From assembly GCF_013359775.1 (NCBI RefSeq), contig NZ_JABMCI010000068.1:186001-250000 (forward strand): a stretch of 64,000 bases of DNA. The letters are read 5' to 3'. This DNA comes from Cellulomonas humilata. GTDB lineage: Bacteria; Actinomycetota; Actinomycetes; Actinomycetales; Cellulomonadaceae. The translations under genes were made by a program, and so were the position numbers. Shown here in pieces: positions 16,788-26,579 of the stretch (position 1 is its first letter; each line of letters begins with the position of its first letter). Under the pieces are notes generated by a model. The model had not been told where the DNA came from. It did no database searches and was given only the letters and a program-made list of their open reading frames with translations.

Positions 16788-18593
16788 TCAGTCGGTTGTG
16801 CGGGTGTCCGTGTACAGGGTGTCGATGTCTGCGGCGAAGTCCTTGAGCACCAGGGCGCGCTTCACCTTCATCGACGGGGTGAGGTAGCCGTTCGTCTCGG
16901 TGAAGTCCGTGGTGAGCACCCGGACCTTGCGGATGGACTCGGCACGCGAGACGGCCTCGTTGGCGCGCTCCGCGGCACGGTCGAGGGCCTCGAGCACCGC
17001 GGGGTTCGTCGCGGCCTCGTCGACAGACATGGCGGGCAGGCCGTGGTTGGACAGCCAGCCGGGGAGCATGTCGGCGTCGAGCGTGACGAGTGCGCCGATG
17101 AAGGGCCGCTGGTCGCCGACGACGACCACCTGGCTGACCAGCGGGTGGCCGCGCAGGCGGTCCTCGAGCACGGCGGGGGCGACGTTCTTGCCGCCCGCGG
17201 TCACGATGATCTCCTTGGTGCGACCGGTGATCCGCAGGCAGCCGTCGTCGTCCAGCGTGCCGAGGTCGCCGGTGCGGAACCAGCCGTCGACGAGGGCCTC
17301 GGCGGTCGCCTCGGGGTCGTGCCGATACCCGCGGAACACGTGCGGGCCCGACACGGAGATCTGGCCGTCGTCGTCCACGCGGATGGCGGCGCCCGGGTAC
17401 GGCGGCCCGACGGTGCCGATGGTGGTGGCCCCGGGACGGGTGACGCACGTGGCCGCGGTGGTCTCCGTGAGGCCGTAACCCTCGAGCACCTCGACGCCGA
17501 TGCCCCGGTAGAAGTGCCCGAGACGCTCGCCCAGGGGAGCGCCGCCGGAGATCGCGAACTCGGCGCGCCCGCCCAGCGCCGCGCGGAGCTTCGAGTGCAC
17601 CAGACGCCCGGCGAGGGCGTGCCGGGCACGCAGGGCGGCGCCGGGCCCGCCGGTCTCCAGGGAGCGTGAGTAGTCCTCGGCGGCCTTGGCGGCCCAGCGG
17701 AAGAGCTTGAGCTTGGTCCCCGACCCGGCCTTCTGCTCCGCCGAGTTGTAGACCTTCTCGAAGACGCGGGGGACCGCCAGGATGAACGTCGGCTTGAACG
17801 TCCCCAGGTCCGCGAGCAGGTTCTTGGCGTCCGGCGTGTGACCCAGGACGGCGCCGGAGGGCACGCAGAGCACCTGGATGAACCGCGCGAACACGTGCGC
17901 GAGCGGCATGAACAGCAGGGTGCGCGAGTGCGGCATCGCGACGACCTCGCCCAGCCCGGCGACCCCGTTGCGCGTGATGGCGACGAAGTTCCCGTGCGTG
18001 AGCTCGACGCCCTTGGGCCGGCCCGTCGTACCCGACGTGTAGATGACGGTCGCCAGGTCGTCCGCGCGGGCCAGCGCGCTGCGCCGCCGGATCTCCTCGT
18101 CGGGGACGCCGGTGCCCGCCTCGACCAGCGCGGCGACCGCGCTCTCGTCGATGACCAGCACCTCGCGCAGGCCCGGGAGGTCGTCACGGACCTGGGCGAC
18201 GACGGCGGCGTGCTTCGCGGTCTCCACGAGCGCGAGCCGGACCCCGGCGTCGGCCATGATCCACCGGACCTGCTCGGCCGACGACGTCTCGTAGACGGGC
18301 ACGCCCAGCGCACCCGCCGCCCAGCAGGCGAAGTCGAGCAGCGTCCACTCGTAGCGGGTGCGGGACATGAGCGCGACGCGGTCGCCCGGCTGGACGTCCC
18401 GCGCGACGAGGCCCTTGGCCACCGCGGTGACCTCGGCGTCGAACTCGGCGACCGTCACCGCGGTCCAGGTCCCGTCGACCAGCCGCTCGGCGAACACCCC
18501 AGAGGGGTCGCGCAGCAGCCGTGCCGCGAGCATGCCGGGGATGCTGGCGGCGGGGTCCAGCTCGATCAGCGACTCGGACCGTGACTCGCGCAC
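16788..18593 (-). CDS. AMP-dependent long-chain fatty acid-CoA ligase (FadD15-like)
   Basis: Activates fatty acids to acyl-CoA through an acyl-adenylate. The 601-residue protein has the ANL-superfamily core: the P-loop-like YTSGTTGRPKGVELTH near residue 180, the MPLAHVFAR segment, the GYGLTET adenine motif near residue 355, the WFRTGDLG hinge region with the catalytic Asp, and GRTKEIIVTAGGKNVAP. Closest in pattern to long-chain synthetases of the mycobacterial FadD15 kind. The GTG start at 18593 is 1 nt after the valS stop on the same strand, so it is probably co-transcribed with valS. It ends at a bidirectional terminator. Confidence 0.88.
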   Translation of the reverse strand: MRESRSESLIELDPAASIPGMLAARLLRDPSGVFAERLVDGTWTAVTVAEFDAEVTAVAKGLVARDVQPGDRVALMSRTRYEWTLLDFACWAAGALGVPVYETSSAEQVRWIMADAGVRLALVETAKHAAVVAQVRDDLPGLREVLVIDESAVAALVEAGTGVPDEEIRRRSALARADDLATVIYTSGTTGRPKGVELTHGNFVAITRNGVAGLGEVVAMPHSRTLLFMPLAHVFARFIQVLCVPSGAVLGHTPDAKNLLADLGTFKPTFILAVPRVFEKVYNSAEQKAGSGTKLKLFRWAAKAAEDYSRSLETGGPGAALRARHALAGRLVHSKLRAALGGRAEFAISGGAPLGERLGHFYRGIGVEVLEGYGLTETTAATCVTRPGATTIGTVGPPYPGAAIRVDDDGQISVSGPHVFRGYRHDPEATAEALVDGWFRTGDLGTLDDDGCLRITGRTKEIIVTAGGKNVAPAVLEDRLRGHPLVSQVVVVGDQRPFIGALVTLDADMLPGWLSNHGLPAMSVDEAATNPAVLEALDRAAERANEAVSRAESIRKVRVLTTDFTETNGYLTPSMKVKRALVLKDFAADIDTLYTDTRTTD

Positions 18594-18594
18594 G

Positions 18595-21231
18595 TCAGGC
18601 CTTCGGAGCCGGCGGGACCAGCACGGCGTCGCGTGCCACGCACGTCTCACCGTCCGAGTCCACCAGGGTGAGGGTGCCCGTGACGCGGCCGGCGGCGCGG
18701 ATGTCGTCGAGCGACACCTCGACGCCCGGTCGCAGCGCGGCGGGGACGGCGAGGTTGACCGCGGTGATCTCGGTGCGCATCGACAGCTTGGCCTCGGACT
18801 TGACCTTGCGCAGCGCGGCGAGCGCCGACCCGGCCGCGCCGACCACGGCGGGGTCCGCCGAGGTGCGCAGCGGCTCCGCGGACGGCCACGGCGCGCGGTG
18901 CACCGACCCGTCACGCCACCACGACCAGACCTCCTCCGTGGCGAACGGGATCACCGGCGCGAACAGGCGCAGCAGCACGTCGAGCGCGATCGCCAGGGCG
19001 GCGCGGGCCGACGTGGTCTCCGGGGAGGGGTCGCCGTACGCGCGGTCCTTGACCAGCTCCAGGTAGTCGTCGCAGAACGTCCAGAAGAACGTCTCCGACA
19101 GCTCCAGGGCGCGCGTGTGGTCGTACGCGACGAGGGCGGCGGTGGCCTTGTCGACGACGTCCGCCAGGCCGGCGAGAATGGCGCGGTCGATCTCGACGGT
19201 GACCAGCGCCGGGTCCAGGTCGAGCGGCTCGTCGGCGGCACCGAAGGAGAGCGCGAACTTGGAGGCGTTGAGCACCTTGATGGCCAGGCGGCGGCCGATC
19301 TTCATCTGGCCGACCTCGAAGGCCGCGTCGGTGCCGAGCCGCGCGGAGGCCGCCCAGTAGCGGACCGCGTCGGACCCGTGCTCCTCCAGCAGGCCCATGG
19401 GGGTGACCACGTTGCCCTTGGACTTCGACATCTTCTTGCGGTCGGGGTCCAGGATCCAGCCGCTGATCGCCGCGTCGGACCAGGGCAGCGAGCCGTGCTC
19501 CAGGTGCGAGCGGACCACCGTGGAGAACAGCCAGGTGCGGATGATGTCCTGGCCCTGGGGGCGCAGGTCCATGGGGAACACGCGGCTGAACAGGTCGGGG
19601 TCCGTGCGCCAGCCGCCGACGATCTGCGGGGTCAGCGAGCTGGTGGCCCAGGTGTCCATGATGTCGGGGTCGCCGACGAACCCGCCGGGCACCCCGCGCT
19701 GGTCCGCCGTGTAGCCGGCGGGCACGTCGGACGACGGGTCGACCGGGAGCTCGTCCTCACGCGGCACCAGGGGTGCGTCGTGGACGGGCTCACCGTTCTC
19801 GTCGAGGCGGTACCAGACGGGGAAGGGCACGCCGAAGAAGCGCTGGCGCGAGACGAGCCAGTCGCCGTTGAGGCCGCTGACCCAGTTCTCGTAGCGGACC
19901 TTCATGAAGTCGGGGTTGAACCCCAGCTCGGCGCCGCGGGCGAGCAGCTCGTCGCGCAGGGCCTCGTCGCGACCGCCGTTGCGGATGTACCACTGGCGGC
20001 TGGTGACGATCTCGAGGGGCTTGTCGCCCTTCTCGTAGAAGTTCGCCTTGCGCTGGGTGGTGACGGGCTCGCCGTCCAGGTCGCCGGTCTCGCGCAGCCC
20101 GGCGACGACGGCCTCGCGGGCGGAGAACGTCGTCTTGCCGGCCAGCTCCTCGTGGCGGGCGCGCGGGCCGTCGCCCACGAGCCAGTCGGGGGTGTCGCGC
20201 AGGATGCGGCCGTCGCGGCCCACCACCGAGCGCGTCGGCAGCTGGAGCTCGCGCCACCACTGCACGTCGGTGAGGTCACCGAACGTGCAGCACATCGCGA
20301 TGCCGGCGCCCTTGTCGGGCTCCGCCAGGGTGTGCGCCAGGACGGGGATCTCGACGTCGAACAGCGGGGAGCGGACCGTGGTGCCGAACAGGTGCTGGTA
20401 GCGCTCGTCGTCGGGGTGCGCGATGAGGGCGACGCACGCCGGCAGCAGCTCCGGACGCGTGGTCTCGATGTAGACGGGACCGCCCTCGCCGTGGAACGCC
20501 ACGCGGTGGAACGCCCCGGGGTAGTCGCGGGCCTCGAGCTCGGCCTGCGCGACCGCCGTCTGGAACGTGACGTCCCACAGCCCGGGGGCCTCGGCCTGGT
20601 ACGCCTCGTCGCGCGCGAGGTTGCGCAGGAACGCCTGCTGCGCGACGGCCCGGGACTCGGCGGAGACGGTCTGGTACGTGCGGGACCAGTCGACCGAGAG
20701 ACCGAGCCGACGCCAGAGGGCCTCGAACAGCCGCTCGTCCTCGACCGTGAGGCGCTCGCAGAGCTCGACGAAGTTCTTGCGGCTGACCGGCAGCTGCGGG
20801 CCGGACTTTCCCTCGCCGCCCTCGAACGGCGGAGTGAACTCGGGGTCGTACGGCAGCGACGGGTCGCAGCGCACGCCGTAGTAGTTCTGCACGCGGCGCT
20901 CGGTGGGCAGGCCGTTGTCGTCCCAGCCCATCGGGTAGAACACCTCGCGGCCGCGCATGCGCTGGAACCGCGCGACCACGTCGGTGTGCGTGTACGAGAA
21001 CACGTGGCCCACGTGCAGCGAGCCGGACACCGTGGGCGGGGGCGTGTCGATCGAGTAGACCTGCTCGCGCGTGGCCGTGCGGTCGAACGCGTACAGGTCC
21101 TGAGCGGTCCACGCCTCGTCCCAGCGGGCTTCGACGCCGTCCAGGGAGACCCGGTCCGGTACCTGCCGCGTGCCCGTGGTGCGAGTGGTTTCCTGGGGCA
21201 CGGACGGCGTGGCGGGGGAGTCGGAGCTCAT
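18595..21231 (-). CDS. valS: Valyl-tRNA synthetase, type without C-terminal coiled coil
   Basis: Charges tRNA-Val. The 878-residue class I synthetase has the HVGH (HIGH) motif at residues 73-76 in PPPTVSGSLHVGH, the editing domain inserted in the Rossmann fold (IETTRPELLPACVALIAHPDD region), and KMSKS at residues 600-604. The C-terminus stops at the anticodon-binding and SKSEAKLSMRTEI-type domain and lacks the long coiled coil of E. coli-type ValRS. The catalytic segment PMGWDDNGLPTERRVQNYYGVRCDPSLP resembles archaeal-like ValRS that are also found in some actinobacteria. Start at the ATG at 21231; the upstream open frame is antisense to the NRPS gene. Confidence 0.93.
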   Translation of the reverse strand: MSSDSPATPSVPQETTRTTGTRQVPDRVSLDGVEARWDEAWTAQDLYAFDRTATREQVYSIDTPPPTVSGSLHVGHVFSYTHTDVVARFQRMRGREVFYPMGWDDNGLPTERRVQNYYGVRCDPSLPYDPEFTPPFEGGEGKSGPQLPVSRKNFVELCERLTVEDERLFEALWRRLGLSVDWSRTYQTVSAESRAVAQQAFLRNLARDEAYQAEAPGLWDVTFQTAVAQAELEARDYPGAFHRVAFHGEGGPVYIETTRPELLPACVALIAHPDDERYQHLFGTTVRSPLFDVEIPVLAHTLAEPDKGAGIAMCCTFGDLTDVQWWRELQLPTRSVVGRDGRILRDTPDWLVGDGPRARHEELAGKTTFSAREAVVAGLRETGDLDGEPVTTQRKANFYEKGDKPLEIVTSRQWYIRNGGRDEALRDELLARGAELGFNPDFMKVRYENWVSGLNGDWLVSRQRFFGVPFPVWYRLDENGEPVHDAPLVPREDELPVDPSSDVPAGYTADQRGVPGGFVGDPDIMDTWATSSLTPQIVGGWRTDPDLFSRVFPMDLRPQGQDIIRTWLFSTVVRSHLEHGSLPWSDAAISGWILDPDRKKMSKSKGNVVTPMGLLEEHGSDAVRYWAASARLGTDAAFEVGQMKIGRRLAIKVLNASKFALSFGAADEPLDLDPALVTVEIDRAILAGLADVVDKATAALVAYDHTRALELSETFFWTFCDDYLELVKDRAYGDPSPETTSARAALAIALDVLLRLFAPVIPFATEEVWSWWRDGSVHRAPWPSAEPLRTSADPAVVGAAGSALAALRKVKSEAKLSMRTEITAVNLAVPAALRPGVEVSLDDIRAAGRVTGTLTLVDSDGETCVARDAVLVPPAPKA

Positions 21232-21405
21232 GGTCCGACATCTTCCCAGATCGGCGGGCCTCCACGGTCCGGCGACGATCAGGCGAACACTCGGTGAACG
21301 AGGGCGGTCTGGGCGCGGTGCGGCGTGGCGCCGGTGCGAGGATCGCCACTCGCCAGGTCGTGAGCGCATGATCGGGAGGACACGAGCGGGCGGGGGGGCT
21401 GGGCG

Positions 21406-24400
21406 ATGTCTGCCGACGGGTTCCTCCGGTCCGACCGGGCTGCCGCACCGCGCACGCTGCTGGACGTCCTGGCGGGGACCGTCGCGGCGCACGGTGACGC
21501 GCCCGCGATCGACGACGGCAGCGCGGTGCTGACGTACCGGGAGCTGGCCGAGGCGGTCCGGTCCGCCGCCGCCGGCCTGGCCGGTGCGGGCATCGGGCCC
21601 GGGGACCGCGTCGGCGTGCGCATCCCGTCGGGCACCACGGAGCTCTACACGGCGATCCTCGCGGTGCTCGCGGCCGGGGCGGCGTACGTGCCGGTCGACG
21701 TCGACGACCCCGACGAGCGCGCACGGACCGTCTTCCGGGAGGCCGGGGTCGCGCGGGTGCTCACGGAGGGGGACCTGGCGACCCTGCGGACGCGCGCGGA
21801 GCCGAGGCCACCGGGGCTCGACGACGACGCCTGGATCATCTTCACCTCGGGCTCGACCGGTGCGCCCAAGGGCGTCGCGGTCGCGCACCGGTCGGCGGCC
21901 GCGTTCGTGGATGCCGAGTCGCGGCTGTTCCTCCAGGCGGCACCGCTCGGTCCGGGCGACCGCGTGCTGGCGGGGCTGTCGGTCGCTTTCGACGCCAGCT
22001 GCGAGGAGATGTGGCTCGCGTGGGCGCACGGAGCCTGCCTGGTCCCCGCGCCGCGCGCTCTGGTGCGCACCGGCATGGACCTGGGCCCGTGGCTGGTGGC
22101 GCAGGGCATCACCGTCATCTCGACCGTGCCGACGCTCGCCGGGCTGTGGCGGTCCGAGGAGCTGGCCGGCGTCCGGCTGCTCATCTTCGGCGGTGAGGCC
22201 TGCCCGCCGGAGCTCGTCGCGCGGCTGGTCGGGCAGGGGCGCGAGGTCTGGAACACGTACGGGCCGACGGAGGCCACCGTCGTCGCGTGCGCGGCGCTGC
22301 TCACCGGCGACGGGCCCGTGCGGATCGGCCACGCGCTCGACGGGTGGGACCTCGCCGTCGTCGCGCCCGACGGGACGCAGGTCGAGGAGGGCGGGCTGGG
22401 CGAGCTGATCATCGGCGGCGTCGGGCTGGCGCGGTACCTCGACGCGGTCAAGGACGCGGAGAAGTACGCACCCGCGGAGCAGCTCGGCTGGGCACGGGCG
22501 TACCGCAGCGGGGACCTCGTGCGGTACGAGGCCGAGGGGCTGCTGTTCGTCGGGCGCGCCGACGACCAGGTGAAGGTCGGTGGCCGCCGGATCGAGCTGG
22601 GTGAGGTCGACTCCGCGCTGCTCGGCCTGCCCGGCGTGGCGGGGGCGGCCGCCGCGGTCCGCCGGACGCCCGCGGGCACGTCGGTGCTCGTCGGCTACCT
22701 GGTGCCCGAGCCCGGCGTCACGCTGGACCTGGCCGACGCCCGGCACCGGCTCGTCGGCTCGTTGCCGGCGGCGCTCGTGCCGCTGCTCGCGCCCGTGGAG
22801 TCGATCCCGACGCGCGGCTCCGGCAAGGTGGACCGCGACGCGCTCCCGTGGCCGCTGGAACGGGCTGCCACCGGCTCGTCAGCGTCGGCGCCGCCCGTCG
22901 GCCTCTCGGCGACCGGCCAGTGGGTGGCGGAGCGCTGGACCGCCGCGCTGGGCGTCACGGTGACCGGCCCGCGCGACGACTTCTTCGCGGCCGGCGGAGG
23001 AAGCCTCGTGGCCGCCCAGCTGGTCAGCGCCCTGCGTGAGCGCTTCCCGACCGTCACCGTCGCCGACGTGTACGAGTACCCGCGGATCGGGGACCTGGCC
23101 CGCCGGCTCGACGAGTTCGAGCCGACCGTCGCGGCGGAGGCACGGGTGGTGGCGCCGACCCCGCTCCGGTCGCAGGTCCTCCAGACGGTCCTCGGCCTGC
23201 CGCTGGCCGCCCTGGTCGGGCTGCGGTGGCTCACCTGGCTCCTGGCGGCGGACGCGGTGCTCGTCGCGACCACCGGTGCCGCATGGGTGCCCGTCGTGCC
23301 GGGCGTGTGGTGGTGGGTGGCGCTCGGGTGGCTGGTGCTCCTGAGCCCGTTCGGCCGGATGGGGACGACGGTGCTCGTCGCGCGCACGCTGCTGCGCGGG
23401 CTGCGCCCGGGCCGGTACCCCCGGGGCGGGTCGGTGCACCTGCGCCTGTGGTTCACCGAGTCCTGGGCGGCCGCGGCCGGCGCCGAGAACCTGTCGTGCG
23501 CCCCCTGGACCGCGACGTACGCGCGGGCGCTCGGGGCGACCGTCGGGAAGAACGTCGACCTGCACGCGCCGCCGCCGGTCACCGGGCTGCTGACGCTCGG
23601 CAACGGGTGCTCCGTCGAGCCCGAGGTGGACCTGCGCGGGCACTGGCTCGACGGTGACGTGCTCCGGGTCGGACGCGTGCGCATCGACAAGCGCGCGACC
23701 GTCGGGACCCGCAGCACGCTCGCGCCCGGCACCCGCGTGGGCGCCTGGTCCGAGGTCGCTCCGGGCTCCGCGGTGCTCGACTCCGTGCCGCCCGGAGAGC
23801 TCTGGGTCGGGTCTCCGGCGGTGTTCGATGGCCCGGCCCGGCGGCACTGGCCGCACGACCGGGCGCCGCGCGCCCGCCGGTGGGTGGCGATCTACGGGCT
23901 GACCGCGACGGTGCTCTCGGCCCTGCCCGTCGTCGCCGGCCTGTGCGGGCTGCTGGTGGTCGGGGTGGCGCTCGGCGGGGCCACCACGAGGGCCGAGGCA
24001 GCGGCCGACGCGCTCCGGGCGGTGCCGCTGGCCGCAGTCACGGTGGTCGTGGTGCTCGCGGTCGTCACGCTCGCGGCCGTGCGGCTGCTCGGGCTCGGGT
24101 TCCGCGAGGGGTACCACGCGGTGCACAGCCGCGCGGGGTGGCAGGTCTGGGCGACCCTGCGGCTCATGGACGACGCCCGCACGACGCTGTTCCCGCTGTA
24201 CTCCAGCCTCGCGACGCCCGTCTGGCTGCGGCTGCTCGGTGCGGACATCGGCAAGGACGTCGAGGCGTCGACCGCCCTCATGCTCCCGAGCCTGACCACG
24301 GTGGGCGACGGAGCCTTCCTGGCCGACGACACCCTCATCGGCTCCTACGAGCTGGGCCACGGGTGGTTGCGGGTCGAGCGCAGCAAGGTCGGCAAGCGTG

Positions 24401-25254
24401 CGTTCCTCGGCAACTCCGGGATGATCGCCCCCGGCCGCGCGGTGCCCAAGCGCGGTCTGGTCGCGGTGCTCTCGGCGACGCCGGAGGACGCCCGGGCGGG
24501 CACCAGCTGGCTCGGCTCGCCGCCGGTGCGCCTGCGACGGACCGCTGGCGAGGCCGACGACGCCCGGACGTTCGCTCCGCCGACGCGCCTGCGGGTGGCC
24601 CGTGCGCTCGTGGAGCTCTGCCGGATCGTGCCGGTGATCTGCACCGTCGGGCTGGGGGTGCTCGTCCTGCTGGCGCTCCAGGCGGTGCTCGACTCCCGTG
24701 GGCTCGGTGCGGCCGCAGCGGTCTCGCCGCTGGTCGTGCTGGCGGCCGCCCTCGTCGCGTGCGCGCTGGCGACCGTGACCAAGTGGCTGCTCGTCGGCCG
24801 GCTGCGACCCGGCGACCACCCCCTGTGGAGCTCGTTCGTGTGGCGCAACGAGCTGGCCGACACATTCCTCGAGATCGTCGCCGTGCCGTGGCTCGGACCG
24901 GCCACCATCGGCTCACCGGCGCTCACGATCTGGCTGCGGACGCTCGGTGCCCGGATCGGCCGCGGGGTCTGGTGCGAGACGTACTGGCTGCCCGAGGCTG
25001 ATCTGGTCACGCTCGGCGACGCGGCCACGGTGAACCGCGGCTGCGTGCTGCAGACACATCTGTTCCATGATCGGGTGATGAGCATGGACACGGTGGAGCT
25101 GGGACGCGGCGCGAGCCTGGGCCCGCACGGGGTGGTGCTGCCCGCGGCGAGGCTCGACGACGGCGCGCGGGTGGGACCCGCCTCCCTCGTGCTGCGCGGC
25201 GACGCCATCCCCGCCGGGTCGCGCTGGACGGGGAACCCGGTGGCCCCGGCGTGA
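21406..25254 (+). CDS. Pls-like single-module non-ribosomal peptide synthetase with membrane and beta-helix domains
   Basis: A 1282-residue protein built like epsilon-poly-L-lysine synthetase (Pls). An adenylation domain (about 15-485) has core motif FTSGSTGAPKG at 146-156, FDASCEEMW, NTYGPTEATV and the catalytic Lys474 in RGSGKVDRD. A carrier domain (about 505-565) has the phosphopantetheine site at Ser533 in GGGS. Then follow three pairs of membrane helices (about 585-650, 825-900 and 1075-1130) alternating with left-handed beta-helix, hexapeptide-repeat soluble domains (about 690-815, 935-1045 and 1170-1282). There is no condensation or thioesterase domain; in Pls the beta-helix domains join the amino acids. 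Product unknown. Its stop overlaps the next start as GTGA. Confidence 0.88.
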   Translation: MSADGFLRSDRAAAPRTLLDVLAGTVAAHGDAPAIDDGSAVLTYRELAEAVRSAAAGLAGAGIGPGDRVGVRIPSGTTELYTAILAVLAAGAAYVPVDVDDPDERARTVFREAGVARVLTEGDLATLRTRAEPRPPGLDDDAWIIFTSGSTGAPKGVAVAHRSAAAFVDAESRLFLQAAPLGPGDRVLAGLSVAFDASCEEMWLAWAHGACLVPAPRALVRTGMDLGPWLVAQGITVISTVPTLAGLWRSEELAGVRLLIFGGEACPPELVARLVGQGREVWNTYGPTEATVVACAALLTGDGPVRIGHALDGWDLAVVAPDGTQVEEGGLGELIIGGVGLARYLDAVKDAEKYAPAEQLGWARAYRSGDLVRYEAEGLLFVGRADDQVKVGGRRIELGEVDSALLGLPGVAGAAAAVRRTPAGTSVLVGYLVPEPGVTLDLADARHRLVGSLPAALVPLLAPVESIPTRGSGKVDRDALPWPLERAATGSSASAPPVGLSATGQWVAERWTAALGVTVTGPRDDFFAAGGGSLVAAQLVSALRERFPTVTVADVYEYPRIGDLARRLDEFEPTVAAEARVVAPTPLRSQVLQTVLGLPLAALVGLRWLTWLLAADAVLVATTGAAWVPVVPGVWWWVALGWLVLLSPFGRMGTTVLVARTLLRGLRPGRYPRGGSVHLRLWFTESWAAAAGAENLSCAPWTATYARALGATVGKNVDLHAPPPVTGLLTLGNGCSVEPEVDLRGHWLDGDVLRVGRVRIDKRATVGTRSTLAPGTRVGAWSEVAPGSAVLDSVPPGELWVGSPAVFDGPARRHWPHDRAPRARRWVAIYGLTATVLSALPVVAGLCGLLVVGVALGGATTRAEAAADALRAVPLAAVTVVVVLAVVTLAAVRLLGLGFREGYHAVHSRAGWQVWATLRLMDDARTTLFPLYSSLATPVWLRLLGADIGKDVEASTALMLPSLTTVGDGAFLADDTLIGSYELGHGWLRVERSKVGKRAFLGNSGMIAPGRAVPKRGLVAVLSATPEDARAGTSWLGSPPVRLRRTAGEADDARTFAPPTRLRVARALVELCRIVPVICTVGLGVLVLLALQAVLDSRGLGAAAAVSPLVVLAAALVACALATVTKWLLVGRLRPGDHPLWSSFVWRNELADTFLEIVAVPWLGPATIGSPALTIWLRTLGARIGRGVWCETYWLPEADLVTLGDAATVNRGCVLQTHLFHDRVMSMDTVELGRGASLGPHGVVLPAARLDDGARVGPASLVLRGDAIPAGSRWTGNPVAPA

Positions 25255-26579
25255 CGCAGCCGCCCGAGGACCCGTATCTGCCCGGGAGGCCGGACGGCGG
25301 TGTGACGGTGGACCGGTACGAGCTCGAGCTCGACTACCGCGTGTCCACCAACCGCCTCGACGCGCGCGCGGTGCTGCACGCCCGCGCCACCCGTCCGCTG
25401 GACCGTGTCGCGGTGTCCCTGCACGGGCTGCGCGTCACCCAGGTGCTGGTCGGCGGGAAGCGGCCCGAGAGGTGGACCCACCGCGACGGCCGGATCGCCA
25501 TCCGGTTGGGCCACGAGGTGTCCGCGGGCACGAGCCTGCTGATCGAGGTGCGGTACGGCGGGCAACCGGGTCCCGTGCGCGGACCGTGGGGGGAGGTCGG
25601 CTGGGAGGAGCTCGAGGACGGGCTCATCGTGGCGGGCCAGCCCGACGGGGCACCCACGTGGTTCCCGTGCCACGACAGCCCGGCGGACAAGGCGAGCTTC
25701 TCGGTCACGGTCACGGCGGAGGCCGGCTACGAGGTGCTGGCCAACGGGCTGCTGGTCTCGCGCACCCCGCGGGCCGGGCGCACGCGGTGGGTGTACGACC
25801 AGCCCGAGCCGATGGCGCCCTACCTCGCGACGCTCCAGATCGGACGCTACGAGCGGGTGCCGACCGACGCGCGCACGCAGGTGCTGGTCCCGCCCCGGCT
25901 GCGCACCGCCGCCCTGCACGACCTCGACCGGCAGGTCGAGATGATGGCGCTCTTCGAGAACCGGTTCGGCCCGTACCCGTTCGACGGCTACACGGTGGTG
26001 GTCACCGACGACGCCCTCGAGATCCCGCTCGAGGCGCAGGGGCTCGCCGTGTTCGGGGCCAACCACATGGACGGCCGGCGGGGGTCGGAGCGGCTGGTCG
26101 CGCACGAGCTCGCGCACCAGTGGTTCGGGAACAGCCTCACGGTCGGCCGGTGGCGGGACATCTGGCTGCACGAGGGGTTCGCCTGCTACGCCGAGTGGCT
26201 GTGGTCCGAGCAGTCGGGCGGCTGGAGCGCCGAGCGGCACGCCCGGTCCGCGCGGGCCCGCCTGGCGACACTCCCGCAGAACCTGGTCATCGGCGATCCC
26301 GGACCCGACGGCATGTTCGACGACCGGCTCTACAAGCGCGGCGCCCTCACCCTGCACGCCCTGCGGCTCGCGGTCGGCGACCGGGCGTTCTTCGCGATCC
26401 TGCGGACGTGGACCGCGCGGCACCGGCACGGGACGGTGAGCACCGAGCTGTTCGTCGCGTGCGCGTCCGAGGTGTCCGGCACCTCCGTGGCGCTGCTGGT
26501 CGAGGCGTGGGTCTACCGGCCGGCCCTGCCCGAGCTCAGTACCGACCGGTCAGCTGCACCTGCGTCACCCGCACGCTGA
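25251..26579 (+). CDS. M1 family zinc metallopeptidase
   Basis: A 442-residue gluzincin. The zinc site is complete: HELAH at 285-289 and the third ligand Glu308 in WLHEGFACY, with the spacing normal for M1 aminopeptidases. The GAMEN exopeptidase motif is replaced by PLEAQGLAVFG, seen in a smaller M1 group. The helical C-terminal domain of long aminopeptidases is missing, so it is a short catalytic-core form. No signal peptide. It begins in the GTGA that ends the Pls-like NRPS, so the two are co-translated; it may trim or process the synthetase product. The last 44 bp overlap the oppositely read PPTase gene. Confidence 0.88.
   Translation: MTQPPEDPYLPGRPDGGVTVDRYELELDYRVSTNRLDARAVLHARATRPLDRVAVSLHGLRVTQVLVGGKRPERWTHRDGRIAIRLGHEVSAGTSLLIEVRYGGQPGPVRGPWGEVGWEELEDGLIVAGQPDGAPTWFPCHDSPADKASFSVTVTAEAGYEVLANGLLVSRTPRAGRTRWVYDQPEPMAPYLATLQIGRYERVPTDARTQVLVPPRLRTAALHDLDRQVEMMALFENRFGPYPFDGYTVVVTDDALEIPLEAQGLAVFGANHMDGRRGSERLVAHELAHQWFGNSLTVGRWRDIWLHEGFACYAEWLWSEQSGGWSAERHARSARARLATLPQNLVIGDPGPDGMFDDRLYKRGALTLHALRLAVGDRAFFAILRTWTARHRHGTVSTELFVACASEVSGTSVALLVEAWVYRPALPELSTDRSAAPASPAR

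Noticed and set aside
18595..22746. Long leftward open frame extending valS upstream to 22746
   Set aside because: The part beyond 21231 is antisense to the start of the NRPS gene and has no synthetase similarity; the ValRS domain begins just after 21231.
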